A DNA stretch of 64,000 nucleotides from Morococcus cerebrosus (GTDB taxonomy: Bacteria > Pseudomonadota > Gammaproteobacteria > Burkholderiales > Neisseriaceae). The position numbers and the translations under genes are program-made. The notes beneath the pieces are model-generated. The model had not been told where the DNA came from, did no database searches, and worked only from the letters and a program-made list of their open reading frames with translations. This document shows, in pieces, positions 41,118-49,157 of this stretch. The stretch is taken from contig NZ_CP094242.1 of the NCBI RefSeq assembly GCF_022749515.1, positions 1,674,001 to 1,738,000 on the forward strand, read 5' to 3'. How positions within the stretch are numbered: position 1 is the first letter of the stretch; each line of letters opens with the position of its first letter.

Positions 41118-42632
41118 ATGACCGCCAACCGCACCCTCATCATCTCCGTCTTCATCGTCGCCAGTTGCGGCCTCGCCTACGAACTCATCATTGCCGCGCT
41201 AGCGAGCTATCTTTTGGGCGACAGCATTTTGCAGTTTTCCTCCGTCATCGGACTTTATCTTTTCTCGATGGGCATAGGCGCGCACCTGACCCGCTACATC
41301 AAAGACGAAGACGTGTTACACCGCTTTATCGAAATCGAACTTCTGGTCGGCATCATCGGCGGCATTTCCGCGCTGGCATTGTTCGTCGCCTTCGGGCTTT
41401 CCGCCGCCCCGTTCCGCACCCTGCTCTACGCCTTCGTGCTGATTGTCGGCGCGGTCGTCGGCATGGAAATCCCGTTGGTGATGCGCGTGTTAAACCGCAA
41501 AGGCGCAGAGTTTAAAGAACTCGTTTCCAAAGTCCTGACCTTCGACTATTTGGGCGCACTCGCCGTTTCCTTGCTCTTCCCGCTTCTACTCGCCCCCAAA
41601 CTCGGCATGGCGCGTTCCGCCCTCTTGTTCGGCATCCTCAACGCCGCCGTCGCCTACCTGACCGCGCGTGTCTTCAAAGCCGAACTGCCCCGCTACCGCG
41701 CCATCCGCCTGCGCGCGCTGATTGTCTTGTCCGTCCTCGCCGCCACCTTCGCCTACGCCGACCGCATCTCATTCAAAGCCGAACAAAGCTATTTCGGCGA
41801 CCCCGTCGTCTATCAAAGCCACTCGCCCTACCAGCGGCTCGTCGTAACCCGCTGGAAAGACGACACCCGCCTCTACATCAACGGCAACCTGCAATTCTCC
41901 TCGCGCGACGAAGCCCGTTACCACGAAGCCCTCGTCTTACCCGCCATGCAGATGGTTTCCAACGCCTCCCGCATCCTCATCCTCGGCGGCGGCGACGGGC
42001 TGGCGGCGCGCGAAGTCTTGAAATACCCGCAGGTCAAACACGTTACCTTGGTCGATTTAGACCCCGACATGACCGCCACTTTTAAAACCTCCGCCACCTT
42101 AAGCGCGCTCAACCAAGGCTCGCTGTCCCACCCCAAAATGCACGTCGTCAACGACGATGCCGCCAAATGGCTGGAGGGGTCGTCTGAAAAATTCGACGTC
42201 ATCATCATCGACCTGCCCGACCCGTCCAATTTCTCGCTGGGCAAACTCTACTCCGTCCCCATGTACCGCCTCGTTGCCCGCCATCTTCAGCCGCAGGGCA
42301 AAATCGTCGTCCAATCCACCTCGCCCTACTTCGCCCCCAACGCCTACTGGTCGGTCGTCGCCACCCTCGAAGCCGCCGGCCTTTCCACTGCGCCTTATCA
42401 CGTTTACGTCCCCTCCTTCGGAGAATGGGGATTTGTGTTGGCAGGCTTCGATAAACAATTCCCCGTCCCGCAGAAATTCGACGTCCCTACGCGTTATCTG
42501 AACGCCCAAACCGCCGCCGAAATGTTCCGCTTCCCGCCCGACATGGCAAGGCGCAAGGTCGAGCCGAACTATCTGAACAACCAAATCCTCGTCAGCTATT
42601 TCGAAAGCGACTGGCGCAACGTAACTCGTTGA
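41118..42632 (+). CDS. speE: Membrane-bound spermidine-synthase-like protein (polyamine aminopropyltransferase family)
   Basis: 504 residues in two parts. Residues 1-220 hold about seven membrane helices (FIVASCGLAYELIIAALASYLLG, GIIGGISALALFVAFGLSAA and so on). Residues 225-504 form a spermidine-synthase fold with the nucleotide motif LILGGGDGLAAREVLKYP, VDLDPDMTATF, and IIIDLPDPSNFSLGKLYSV. In canonical SpeE the catalytic Asp lies in D-x-x-D-P; here DLPDP fits. The fused membrane domain sets it apart from the soluble E. coli enzyme, so the substrate could be other than putrescine. IS1655 copy 2 follows 24 bp after the stop. Confidence 0.88.
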   Translation: MTANRTLIISVFIVASCGLAYELIIAALASYLLGDSILQFSSVIGLYLFSMGIGAHLTRYIKDEDVLHRFIEIELLVGIIGGISALALFVAFGLSAAPFRTLLYAFVLIVGAVVGMEIPLVMRVLNRKGAEFKELVSKVLTFDYLGALAVSLLFPLLLAPKLGMARSALLFGILNAAVAYLTARVFKAELPRYRAIRLRALIVLSVLAATFAYADRISFKAEQSYFGDPVVYQSHSPYQRLVVTRWKDDTRLYINGNLQFSSRDEARYHEALVLPAMQMVSNASRILILGGGDGLAAREVLKYPQVKHVTLVDLDPDMTATFKTSATLSALNQGSLSHPKMHVVNDDAAKWLEGSSEKFDVIIIDLPDPSNFSLGKLYSVPMYRLVARHLQPQGKIVVQSTSPYFAPNAYWSVVATLEAAGLSTAPYHVYVPSFGEWGFVLAGFDKQFPVPQKFDVPTRYLNAQTAAEMFRFPPDMARRKVEPNYLNNQILVSYFESDWRNVTR

Positions 42633-42656
42633 GCCGTTTTCCCAAAACAAAGGTCG

Positions 42657-43732
42657 GCGGATTCGCATTTGAAGTGCAACTTTCCATAACAGAAAAAGGC
42701 CAGTATGCGGTAGCATACGGCCTTTCCTGCAAGAAAGATTGCCATGAGCTACACACAACTGACCCAAGACGAACGATACCATATCCAATACCTGTCCCGC
42801 CACTGCACCATCGCCGAAATCGCCAAACAGCTCAACCGCCACAAAAGCACCATCAGCCGAGAAATCAAGCGGCACTGCATCCAAGGACAGCAATACAGCG
42901 CCGAAAAAGCACAGAAGCAAAGCCGGCTGACCAAACAGCACCGGCGAAAACCCTATAAGCTCGATTCGCAGCTGGTTCAACACATCGACACCCTTATCCG
43001 CCGCAAACTCAGTCCCGAACAAGTATGTGCCTACCTGCATAAACACCACGGGATCACACTCCATCACAGCACTATTTACCGCTACCTCCGCCAAGACAAA
43101 AGCAACGGCGGCACTTTGTGGCAACACCTCAGAATATGCAGCAAACCCTACCGCAAACGCTACGGCAGCACATGGACCAGAGGCAAAGTGCCCGACCGCG
43201 TCGGCATAGAGAACCGACCTGCTATCGTCGACCGGAAAACCCGCATCGGCGATTGGGAGGCCGACACCATCGTCGGCAAAAATCAGAAAAGCGCGTTATT
43301 GACCTTGGTCGAACGCACTACCCGCTACACCATCATCTGCAAATTAAAGAACTTAAAAGCCGAAGACACTGCCCGGGCGGCCATTAGGGTATTAAAGGCA
43401 TATAAAGCCAGAGTCCACACCATCACCATGGATAACGGCAAAGAGTTCTACCAACACACCAAAATAGCCAAAGCCTTGAAGGCGAAAACCTATTTTTGCC
43501 GCCCTTACCATTCTTGGGAGAAAGGGCTGAATGAGAACACCAATGGACTCATCCGGCAATATTTCCCCAAACAAACCGATTTCCGAAACATCAGCGATCG
43601 GGAGATACGCAGGGTTCAAGATGAGTTGAACCACCGGCCGAGAAAAACACTTGGCTACGAAACGCCAAGTGTTTTATTCTTAAATCTGTTCCAACCACTG
43701 GTACCCTAGTGTTGCACTTGAAATCCGAATCC
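42657..43732 (+). mobile_element. IS1655 copy 2 (IS30 family), 1,076 bp
   Basis: Same length and ends as copy 1, opposite orientation. AAGGTCG is present directly before (42650-42656) and after (43733-43739); the right-hand one continues into a full DUS (AAGGTCGTCTGAA). The transposase is intact. Confidence 0.92.
42744..43709 (+). CDS. IS30-family transposase of IS1655 (copy 2)
   Basis: 321 residues, identical to copy 1 except Arg for Gln in VDRKTRI. All HTH and DDE residues are present, so it should be functional. Confidence 0.95.
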   Translation: MSYTQLTQDERYHIQYLSRHCTIAEIAKQLNRHKSTISREIKRHCIQGQQYSAEKAQKQSRLTKQHRRKPYKLDSQLVQHIDTLIRRKLSPEQVCAYLHKHHGITLHHSTIYRYLRQDKSNGGTLWQHLRICSKPYRKRYGSTWTRGKVPDRVGIENRPAIVDRKTRIGDWEADTIVGKNQKSALLTLVERTTRYTIICKLKNLKAEDTARAAIRVLKAYKARVHTITMDNGKEFYQHTKIAKALKAKTYFCRPYHSWEKGLNENTNGLIRQYFPKQTDFRNISDREIRRVQDELNHRPRKTLGYETPSVLFLNLFQPLVP

Positions 43733-43733
43733 A

Positions 43734-43775
43734 AGGTCGTCTGAAAACCAAGCATTTCTGTTTTTCAGACGACCT
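43734..43775 (+). terminator. Inverted DUS pair, probable original speE-like terminator
   Basis: AGGTCGTCTGAA (43734-43745) and TTCAGACGACCT (43764-43775), directly abutting IS1655 copy 2. Confidence 0.75.
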
Positions 43776-44253
43776 TTTGATTTCCAGCTTTCAACTCTTC
43801 CTCTTATTTTTTTTCGAGTTTGCTAACCCAAAGTCAGGCTATAGCTAGATTACTTTTCTCCGATACGCAATTTACCTTACCGGTTATCGTCATTCCTGAG
43901 CAGGCGGCAATCCATTTTTGAAATTCAGAAACTGTTTTTCAAACCAAGGTTTCTCAAGTTTTACGATGGACTCCCGCCTGCACGGGAATGACAGAATTTG
44001 ATGATATGCCGGATTTAAAGTTAAGTATGTTTGCTATATTCGGACGACCTTTCGAATAAGATATCACAGCATGGGCTTTGCCAGCGAAAACTTTCCTTCC
44101 CGCCGTCTGTCCGACTGCAGCAATCTGGAGACACAGCCTGCACCACGACAACTTTTCAAACGGCCTTCCAACCCGCCCCTAAAGCGAACGATTGCGTCCC
44201 GCGTTCGCCCGAGAAAACCGTTGTTCTCAAAATCCAAAAGGTCGTCTGAATTT
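43776..44253. other. Intergenic mosaic with dRS3-like repeats
   Basis: No gene. Two dRS3-like 20-mers, ATTCCT-N8-GGCAAT (43892-43911) and ACTCCC-N8-GGGAAT (43970-43989), bracket a ~60-bp spacer, the layout of a neisserial intergenic mosaic element. The part at 44070-44230 looks like codon-biased debris but has no recognisable product. Confidence 0.55.
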
Positions 44254-44309
44254 TGAACTGCACCCCAAAAGTTGGACATCCCCTCCAACTCACAAGGTGC
44301 AGTTTTTTT

Positions 44310-44660
44310 ATGAGCAAATATACATTACACTTCAAATACCAAGCCGTACTCCACTACCTGCATATACGCAGCCAACAGCGTACCGCAGACCACTACGGCA
44401 TTTCCCGAACCCACCTGAGACGATGGATACGCGCCTATCAAGAAGGCGGTATCGGCGCACTCGAACATCCCCAATCCAAAACCATGCCCCAACACCGCAA
44501 AAACCCCTTCATCGCAGATAAACCCGATCAAGAAAAAACACAGGCAGAGCTTATCGAAGAGTTGTGCTATATGCGCGCAGAGGTCGCCTACCTAAAGGAG
44601 TTAAAAGCCCTCAGCCAAAAGCAGACCGAAAAGGACAAAGCCAAACCGTCCAAGCACTGA
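44310..44660 (+). CDS. IS3-family OrfA (helix-turn-helix)
   Basis: 116 residues, MSKYTLHFKYQAVLHYLHIR then TADHYGISRTHLRRWIRAYQEGGIGALEHP, a typical IS3/IS150-group DNA-binding domain, followed by a leucine-zipper-like helix (AELIEELCYMRAEVAYLKELKAL). Intact but without a functional OrfB partner in this element. Confidence 0.85.
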   Translation: MSKYTLHFKYQAVLHYLHIRSQQRTADHYGISRTHLRRWIRAYQEGGIGALEHPQSKTMPQHRKNPFIADKPDQEKTQAELIEELCYMRAEVAYLKELKALSQKQTEKDKAKPSKH

Positions 44661-45004
44661 GGGCGCAACACCCGCTCAAATACCTGCTGCACATCGCAAA
44701 CCTGCCCAAAAGCAGCTTTTACTACCACCACCAAGACCGACCCGACCCCGACGAAGCCGACAAAGCCCTCCTTGTCGAAACCTACCGGCGGCATAAAGGA
44801 CGCTACGGACAAAGGCGCATTGCCGCCGCATTGGGTTGGAACCGCAAAAAAGCGGCGCAGTTGATGAAGCAGTTGGAACTGAAAGCCCTCATACGGGCGA
44901 AAAAAGCCTACCGCCATCCCGCCATGGGCGAAATATCGGAAAACCTCCTCAAACGCCGGTTCAAAGCCCGAAAGCCCAACGAAAAATGGCTGACTGACGT
45001 GTAG
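44564..45004 (+). pseudogene. IS3-family OrfB, truncated
   Basis: The N-terminal part of the transposase is present (LKYLLHIANLPKSSFYYHHQ, then RRHKGRYGQRRIAAALGWNRKKAAQLM and the KRRFKARKPNEKWLTDV block that precedes the first DDE Asp). The frame ends at a TAG supplied by the IS481 inverted repeat (TGTAG at 45000). The whole DDE core is missing. Confidence 0.88.
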
Positions 45005-45877
45005 AAAATCATCGCGTTGTTTACACAACAGGTTGAGAAAAATAAGCCTGCAAGACCTCAAACGGCGTATCGCCGTTCAAACTGCGGTGTGGCTTCACCG
45101 TGTTATAAAAATTAACAAAGCAACACACCCCCTTTTACCGGTGTTCCGGACTCTCAAACGACTGTTTCTCATGCCACATCTCCATCAGGGTACGGATAAC
45201 CCGCTCCGCCTTACCGTTGGTCTGCGGACGGGCAACCCGGGTAAACTTTTGACCAATCCCGTTCTCGTAACAGGCTACACCGAAAGCATGGTTGGCCGAG
45301 CCTTTGTATTCCGTACCGTTGTCGGAGTAAACGCACTCAATCAGGTATGGGCAGGGATCAATCAGGTGTTCGGTCAGAAACTTGGCGGCGCTGTCTGCGG
45401 TTTTGTCCGGCAAAATGGCGGCGTATAGCTCCCTTGAGAAATCGTCGATGGCGACAAACAGGTAATCCCGCTTATCGGTGGCTTTCTGCCCTTTGAGCAG
45501 CGGCAGCCGTTTGGTGTCGAGATGCACCAGCTCTCCGGGGTAGGATTTATTGTAGCGTTTGGCCTGCTTTTTGAGTTTTTCCTGAATGCTGCGTTCTACC
45601 TTGGCCAGGCGTTTCATTCCGTACTTTGCCTGTTTGAAACGGTTGTTGGTACTGGTTTGCGGTTTGAGCAGCTTGGCCCTTGCGGCTTTAAGGGCGCGGT
45701 AAATGGTGACGCGGCTGACTTGGTAGCGGCGTGCCAGGGAGGTGACGCTTTCCTTTTCCTGCGTGTAGGCCAGCCAAACGGCTTGGCGGTGGTGCGGGGT
45801 GAGGCGGGTGTTTTTGTGCATGTTCATGTTTCAGTATTCTCCTGGAAATACTGTAAACAACGCTACTGATTTCTACA
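45000..45877 (-). mobile_element. IS481-family element, 878 bp
   Basis: Ends TGTAGAAAATCATCGCGTTG (45000) and the complement of TGTAGAAATCAGTAGCGTTG (to 45877), both continuing TTTACA; ends starting TGT are typical of the family. I see no target duplication (flanks GACG and TTGA), which fits an adjacent deletion in the host IS3 element. Confidence 0.85.
45021..45827 (-). pseudogene. IS481-family transposase with a premature stop
   Basis: Begins MNMHKNTRLTPHHRQAVWLA, HTH region LARRYQVSRVTIYRALKAAR, and the DDE core: HLDTKRLPLLKGQ (first Asp), YSDNGTEYKGS (second Asp) and RPQTNGKAERVIRTLMEM (Glu). A TAA at 45135-45137 stops it after ...ESPEHR. The frame then continues for 37 codons without a shift (KGVCCFVNFYNTVKPHRSLN and on) to the natural stop at 45021. 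A single nonsense mutation thus removes the C-terminal helix. Confidence 0.88.
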
Positions 45878-46016
45878 TTGAAAAAGCTGAGTCCTGTCGC
45901 ATACAGAACCCAGCTTGCACAGAGCGCCTGAATAGGCTTTTATGAGTGTCCAAGATTTGGGGGGCAGTTCATTTTTCAGACGACCTTTCTTCCTGTACAT
46001 CCTTCCTTACCTGCAC

Positions 46017-47771
46017 TCATACCCAAAAATCGCGCGGCGGGTCGAGAACGGGTTTGACGATGCCGGTACGGACGGCAAAATCGCCGAAGCCTTCGTCGTC
46101 GAGGCGGTTTTGCGCCCAGTTGCCGACCCAGCCGTCGACGATTTCGAGGATTTCGGGTTCGGTAATGTTTTCTTTAAAGAGACGCGGGATGCGGGTGCCT
46201 TCGCGGTTGCCGCCTGCGTAGAGGTTGTAGCGGCCGACGGCTTTGCCGACTAAGCCGATTTCGGCGAGCATGGCGCGGCCGCAGCCATTGGGGCAGCCGG
46301 TGACGCGCAGGACGATGTATTCGTCTTCCAAGCCGTATTTGGCGAACATTTCGTCGATTTTGTCGGAGAACGATGGCAGGAAGCGTTCGGCCTCCGCCAT
46401 CGCCAGCGGACAGGTCGGCAGGGCGACGCACGCCATCGAGTTTTCGCGCTGGATGGTGATGGATTTGCTGATTAAGCCGTGTTCTTTGGCGATTTTGTCT
46501 ATGGTGTCTTTCAGCTCGGGCGGGACGTTGGCGACGACGAGGTTTTGATTGGCGGTCAGGCGGAAGTCGCCGGGGTGGATTTTGGCGATTTCGCGCACGC
46601 CGGTTTTCAACGGCCTGCCGGGGTAGTCGAGCAGGCGGCCGTTTTCGATAAACAGGGTCAGGTGCCAGTTGCCTTCGAGTCCTTTAACCCAGCCGATGTG
46701 GTCGCCGCGATGGGTGAAAGCGTAGGGGCGGATAGGTTCGAACTTGATGCCCATGCGCTTTTCGACTTCTTCTTTGAATACTTCGACGCCGACGCGCTGG
46801 AGTGTATAGCGGGTACGCGCGGCTTTGCGGTCGCTGCGGTTGCCCCAGTCGCGCTGGGTACTGACGACGGCTTCGGCGGCGTTGAGGGTGTATTCGAGGG
46901 GGACGAACCCAAATTCGTAGGAGGTGTTGGGGTAGGTTTTGGTGTTGCCGTGTTCGCTGGACAGCCCGCCGCCGACAAGGACGTTGAAGCCGACGAGTTT
47001 GCCGTTTTCTTCGATGGCGACAAATCCTAAATCGTTGGAATGAATGTCCACATCGTTGTCGGGCGGGATGACGACGGCGGTTTTGAATTTGCGCGGCAGA
47101 TAGGTTTTGCCCAAAATCGGTTCGACGTCGTCGGCGATTTCTTTGTTGCGCGGTTCGGTCGGTTCGGTGGTGAACACTTTTTCGCCGTCCAGCCAGACAT
47201 CGGCGTATGCCATAGTGCGCGGCAGGAGGTGCATACTGATGCGTTTCGCCCATTCGTAGGCTTCTTGGTGCAGCGGGCTTTGGACGGGGTTGCTGGTGCA
47301 GAGTACGTTGCGGTTGACGTCGCTGGCGGTGGCGATGGAATCGAGGCCGAGTTTGTGCAGGGACTGGTGCGCCAGTTTCAAATCGGTTTTTAAAATGCCG
47401 TGGTATTGGAAGGTTTGGCGGTTGGTCAGGCGGATGGAGCCGTAAATAGTGTGGTCGCCGGCAAATTCGTCTATGCCCAGCCACTGCGCCGGCGTGATGA
47501 TGCCGCCGGGCAAGCGGCAGCGCAACATCATGTTTTTTAAGGGTTCGAGTTTTTGATCGGTACGCTCGGCGCGGATGTCGCGGTTGTCCTGCTCGTACAT
47601 GCCGTGGAAACGGATGAGCTGGAAATTGTCGGCGGTAAAGCCGCCGGTAAAGTCATCGGTCAGGTCTTGTTTGATGGTACCGTGCAGATAGTCGCTGCGG
47701 TCTTTCAGGGCTTCGTTGCCGGAAAGCGGGGTGTCGGGCAGTTTGGCGCGCGGGTCGGCGGTGGTAGTCAT
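46017..47771 (-). CDS. cysI: Sulfite reductase, haemoprotein (beta) subunit
   Basis: CysI reduces sulfite to sulfide in assimilatory sulfur metabolism, using siroheme and a 4Fe-4S cluster. The 584-residue protein has [24 protein letters not shown] sequence near residue 85, [12 protein letters not shown], and the cluster/siroheme cysteines in [15 protein letters not shown] and [17 protein letters not shown]. It normally works with the flavoprotein CysJ. Here no cysJ or other cys gene lies on either side: a lipoprotein gene is upstream and an IS relic downstream. The ATG at 47769-47771 gives the expected N-terminus. Confidence 0.96.
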   Translation of the reverse strand: MTTTADPRAKLPDTPLSGNEALKDRSDYLHGTIKQDLTDDFTGGFTADNFQLIRFHGMYEQDNRDIRAERTDQKLEPLKNMMLRCRLPGGIITPAQWLGIDEFAGDHTIYGSIRLTNRQTFQYHGILKTDLKLAHQSLHKLGLDSIATASDVNRNVLCTSNPVQSPLHQEAYEWAKRISMHLLPRTMAYADVWLDGEKVFTTEPTEPRNKEIADDVEPILGKTYLPRKFKTAVVIPPDNDVDIHSNDLGFVAIEENGKLVGFNVLVGGGLSSEHGNTKTYPNTSYEFGFVPLEYTLNAAEAVVSTQRDWGNRSDRKAARTRYTLQRVGVEVFKEEVEKRMGIKFEPIRPYAFTHRGDHIGWVKGLEGNWHLTLFIENGRLLDYPGRPLKTGVREIAKIHPGDFRLTANQNLVVANVPPELKDTIDKIAKEHGLISKSITIQRENSMACVALPTCPLAMAEAERFLPSFSDKIDEMFAKYGLEDEYIVLRVTGCPNGCGRAMLAEIGLVGKAVGRYNLYAGGNREGTRIPRLFKENITEPEILEIVDGWVGNWAQNRLDDEGFGDFAVRTGIVKPVLDPPRDFWV

Positions 47772-47915
47772 AGGGTGCTCCTTATTCTCAGTTTGGAGCT
47801 ACTTTAATCAGGTCGTCTGAAAATGGGAAAGAATGGTTTGTTCGATTTAAAGATGATTTCGTTATATCCAAAAGATTACCTGTAATGTAGGGGCACACTG
47901 CACCAAATAGAAAAA

Positions 47916-47945
47916 AGGTCGTCTGAAAATATTTTCAGACGACCT
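47916..47945 (-). terminator. Inverted DUS pair behind the MliC-like gene
   Basis: AGGTCGTCTGAA (47916-47927), 6-base loop, TTCAGACGACCT (47934-47945), 20 bp past the stop, with A/T runs on both sides. Confidence 0.85.
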
Positions 47946-47964
47946 TTAACAGGATATTTGGGAT

Positions 47965-48384
47965 TTAGCGCACGCTGCAAGAAGTTTCTACACGGTTGCC
48001 GTACGGATCGGTAAAGCTGAAGGATGCTTCGCCGTTTTTCTCATGCCATTCCGCACCTTTGCCGAACAGGCCGCGGTTGGAAGTGTAGCGCGAGCCGGAA
48101 CCGGAAACATCGGATGACAATACAGCGCGCTTGTCGTCAAGGCGCAATTCCAACTGATCGTTATTCAAGTTGCGGACATCAACAGACAATCCGTTCTCAC
48201 AAGAGAAAGTGCGCAAACGGCGGGACTCTGATGTGCGACGGTTTTCTTCATAACGATTGTCGTAACGGTGTTCATGGCGATGCTCGTGACGGGAACCACG
48301 TTCGAAATCATAATCCATGTCGGGTGCGACACAGGCACCAAGGGATAATGCGGCGGCAACAGCCAGTAATACTTTTGATTTCAT
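47965..48384 (-). CDS. MliC-like lipoprotein (c-type lysozyme inhibitor family)
   Basis: 139 residues with a lipoprotein signal (MKSKVLLAVAAALSLGAC, Cys18). A spacer rich in Arg and His (RGSRHEHRHEHRYDNRYEENRR) follows, then a C-terminal domain of the MliC type: FSCENGLSVDVRNLNND, LELRLDDKRAVL, the SGSGSRYTSN segment (S-x-S-G-x-x-Y), GAEWHEKNGEASFSF, and a final Cys pair partner in ETSCSVR. MliC proteins bind and inhibit host c-type lysozyme in the envelope. The His/Arg-rich spacer is unusual and could bind metal. Inhibitor activity is inferred from the family. Confidence 0.8.
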   Translation of the reverse strand: MKSKVLLAVAAALSLGACVAPDMDYDFERGSRHEHRHEHRYDNRYEENRRTSESRRLRTFSCENGLSVDVRNLNNDQLELRLDDKRAVLSSDVSGSGSRYTSNRGLFGKGAEWHEKNGEASFSFTDPYGNRVETSCSVR

Positions 48385-48605
48385 AAATATCTCCTAAATA
48401 GGAATTTGTCTGCTAAATGCGCTGCCATGTTATAAACATCTCCACCTCCAAACAAGCGGGATTACGCTAATTTACCCGATATTCCTAAAACCGGTTGTTT
48501 GCAGGCAAAAAAGATATTTTTAATGATATTAACCAACATGAGTTTACATGATTACCAAAAAAATCCGCACCATTTTCAGGTGCGGACAGTCGATCCAACC
48601 GGTAT

Positions 48606-48731
48606 TTAACGCTGACGTGCCTTAAAGCGCGGGTTACTCTTACAAATAACGTAAACCTTACCCTTCCTGCGGACGATTTGACAGTCGCGGTGGCGTTTTT
48701 TCGCTGTTTTCAGTGAAGATAAAACTTGCAT
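48606..48731 (-). CDS. rpmJ: 50S ribosomal protein L36, zinc-independent paralogue
   Basis: A 41-residue gene starting [20 protein letters not shown] and ending [14 protein letters not shown]. It keeps the L36 fold but lacks the full four-ligand C-x2-C...C-x4-H zinc ribbon, as in YkgO-type paralogues made under zinc limitation. Its ATG shares one base with the stop of rpmE2 (TAATG), so the two are translationally coupled. Control is presumably by the palindrome upstream of rpmE2. Confidence 0.93.
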   Translation of the reverse strand: MQVLSSLKTAKKRHRDCQIVRRKGKVYVICKSNPRFKARQR

Positions 48732-49006
48732 TATTTGTCCTTTCTAAATGAAGACATCATCGATTGGAAACGCTGATTGAACTTGCTCGCACGCCCTTCA
48801 GTGTTAACGTTTCGCTGTCTGCCGGTGTACACAGGATGAGATGCAGACGACGTATCCAGCGCGAAAAGCGGGTATTCTTTTCCATCTTTCCAAACCATCG
48901 TCTTACCATGCGTCTCCGCACAAGAGCGGATAAGCCAGCCTTCATTTGCACCGCTGTCGAAAAATAAAACAGTACGGTAATTATCAGGATGAATATTCGG
49001 TTTCAT
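48731..49006 (-). CDS. rpmE2: 50S ribosomal protein L31 type B
   Basis: 91 residues, [29 protein letters not shown] to [13 protein letters not shown]. It lacks the C-x-C...C-x2-C zinc site of L31 type A, which marks the zinc-sparing form that replaces L31A under zinc starvation and so releases ribosomal zinc. It starts at the ATG 49004-49006; a TTG just upstream is less likely. It forms an operon with the L36 paralogue. A perfect 17-bp palindrome 22 bp upstream is a likely Zur operator. Confidence 0.95.
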   Translation of the reverse strand: MKPNIHPDNYRTVLFFDSGANEGWLIRSCAETHGKTMVWKDGKEYPLFALDTSSASHPVYTGRQRNVNTEGRASKFNQRFQSMMSSFRKDK

Positions 49007-49028
49007 CAATCAATACTCCATAATTAAT

Positions 49029-49045
49029 ATGTTATAATATAACAT
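49029..49045. promoter_or_regulatory. Predicted Zur operator upstream of rpmE2-rpmJ
   Basis: ATGTTATAATATAACAT is a perfect 17-bp palindrome that matches the Zur box core known from enterobacteria and Neisseria (TGTTAT-N3-ATAACA). A TATAAT-like -10 hexamer for the leftward operon overlaps it (TATAATG on the minus strand at 49046-49040), so repressor binding would block the promoter. No Zur gene is in this window. Confidence 0.78.
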
Positions 49046-49098
49046 TATACACTATTTTAAAAATATCGCAAGTTCCCTCCAAATACCTTTTCATAAAA

Positions 49099-49139
49099 AA
49101 GAAATACGGATAAGGCATTAAACCTTACCCGTACTTCTT
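49099..49139 (-). terminator. Intrinsic terminator of the MORN-repeat gene
   Basis: The arms 49099-49115 and 49123-49139 pair at 15 of 17 positions. Read on the minus strand the stem is followed by TTTTTTATG. It contains no DUS. Confidence 0.78.
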
Positions 49140-49157
49140 TTTCATGTATTTTAACGG

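Larger units (their letters stand above)
44254..45971 (+). mobile_element. Degraded IS3-family element carrying an inserted IS481-family element
   Basis: The left end starts TGAACTGCACCCCAAAAGTT (44254); the right end is the complement of TGAACTGCCCCCCAAATCTT (to 45971). These are imperfect inverted repeats. Between them are orfA, a truncated orfB, the IS481 insert (45000-45877) and only 94 bp of the right side. Without the insert 840 bp remain, about 350-400 bp less than an intact orfAB element would need, so the catalytic end of orfB is deleted. Confidence 0.82.

Noticed and set aside
42099..43127. A 342-codon minus-strand frame spanning the speE-like gene and IS1655
   Set aside because: It crosses the boundary between a real gene and a mobile element on the opposite strand, so it cannot be an ancestral gene.
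44031..44256. Open frames of 60-75 codons before the IS3 element
   Set aside because: They overlap each other on both strands, run into the IS end and encode nothing recognisable.
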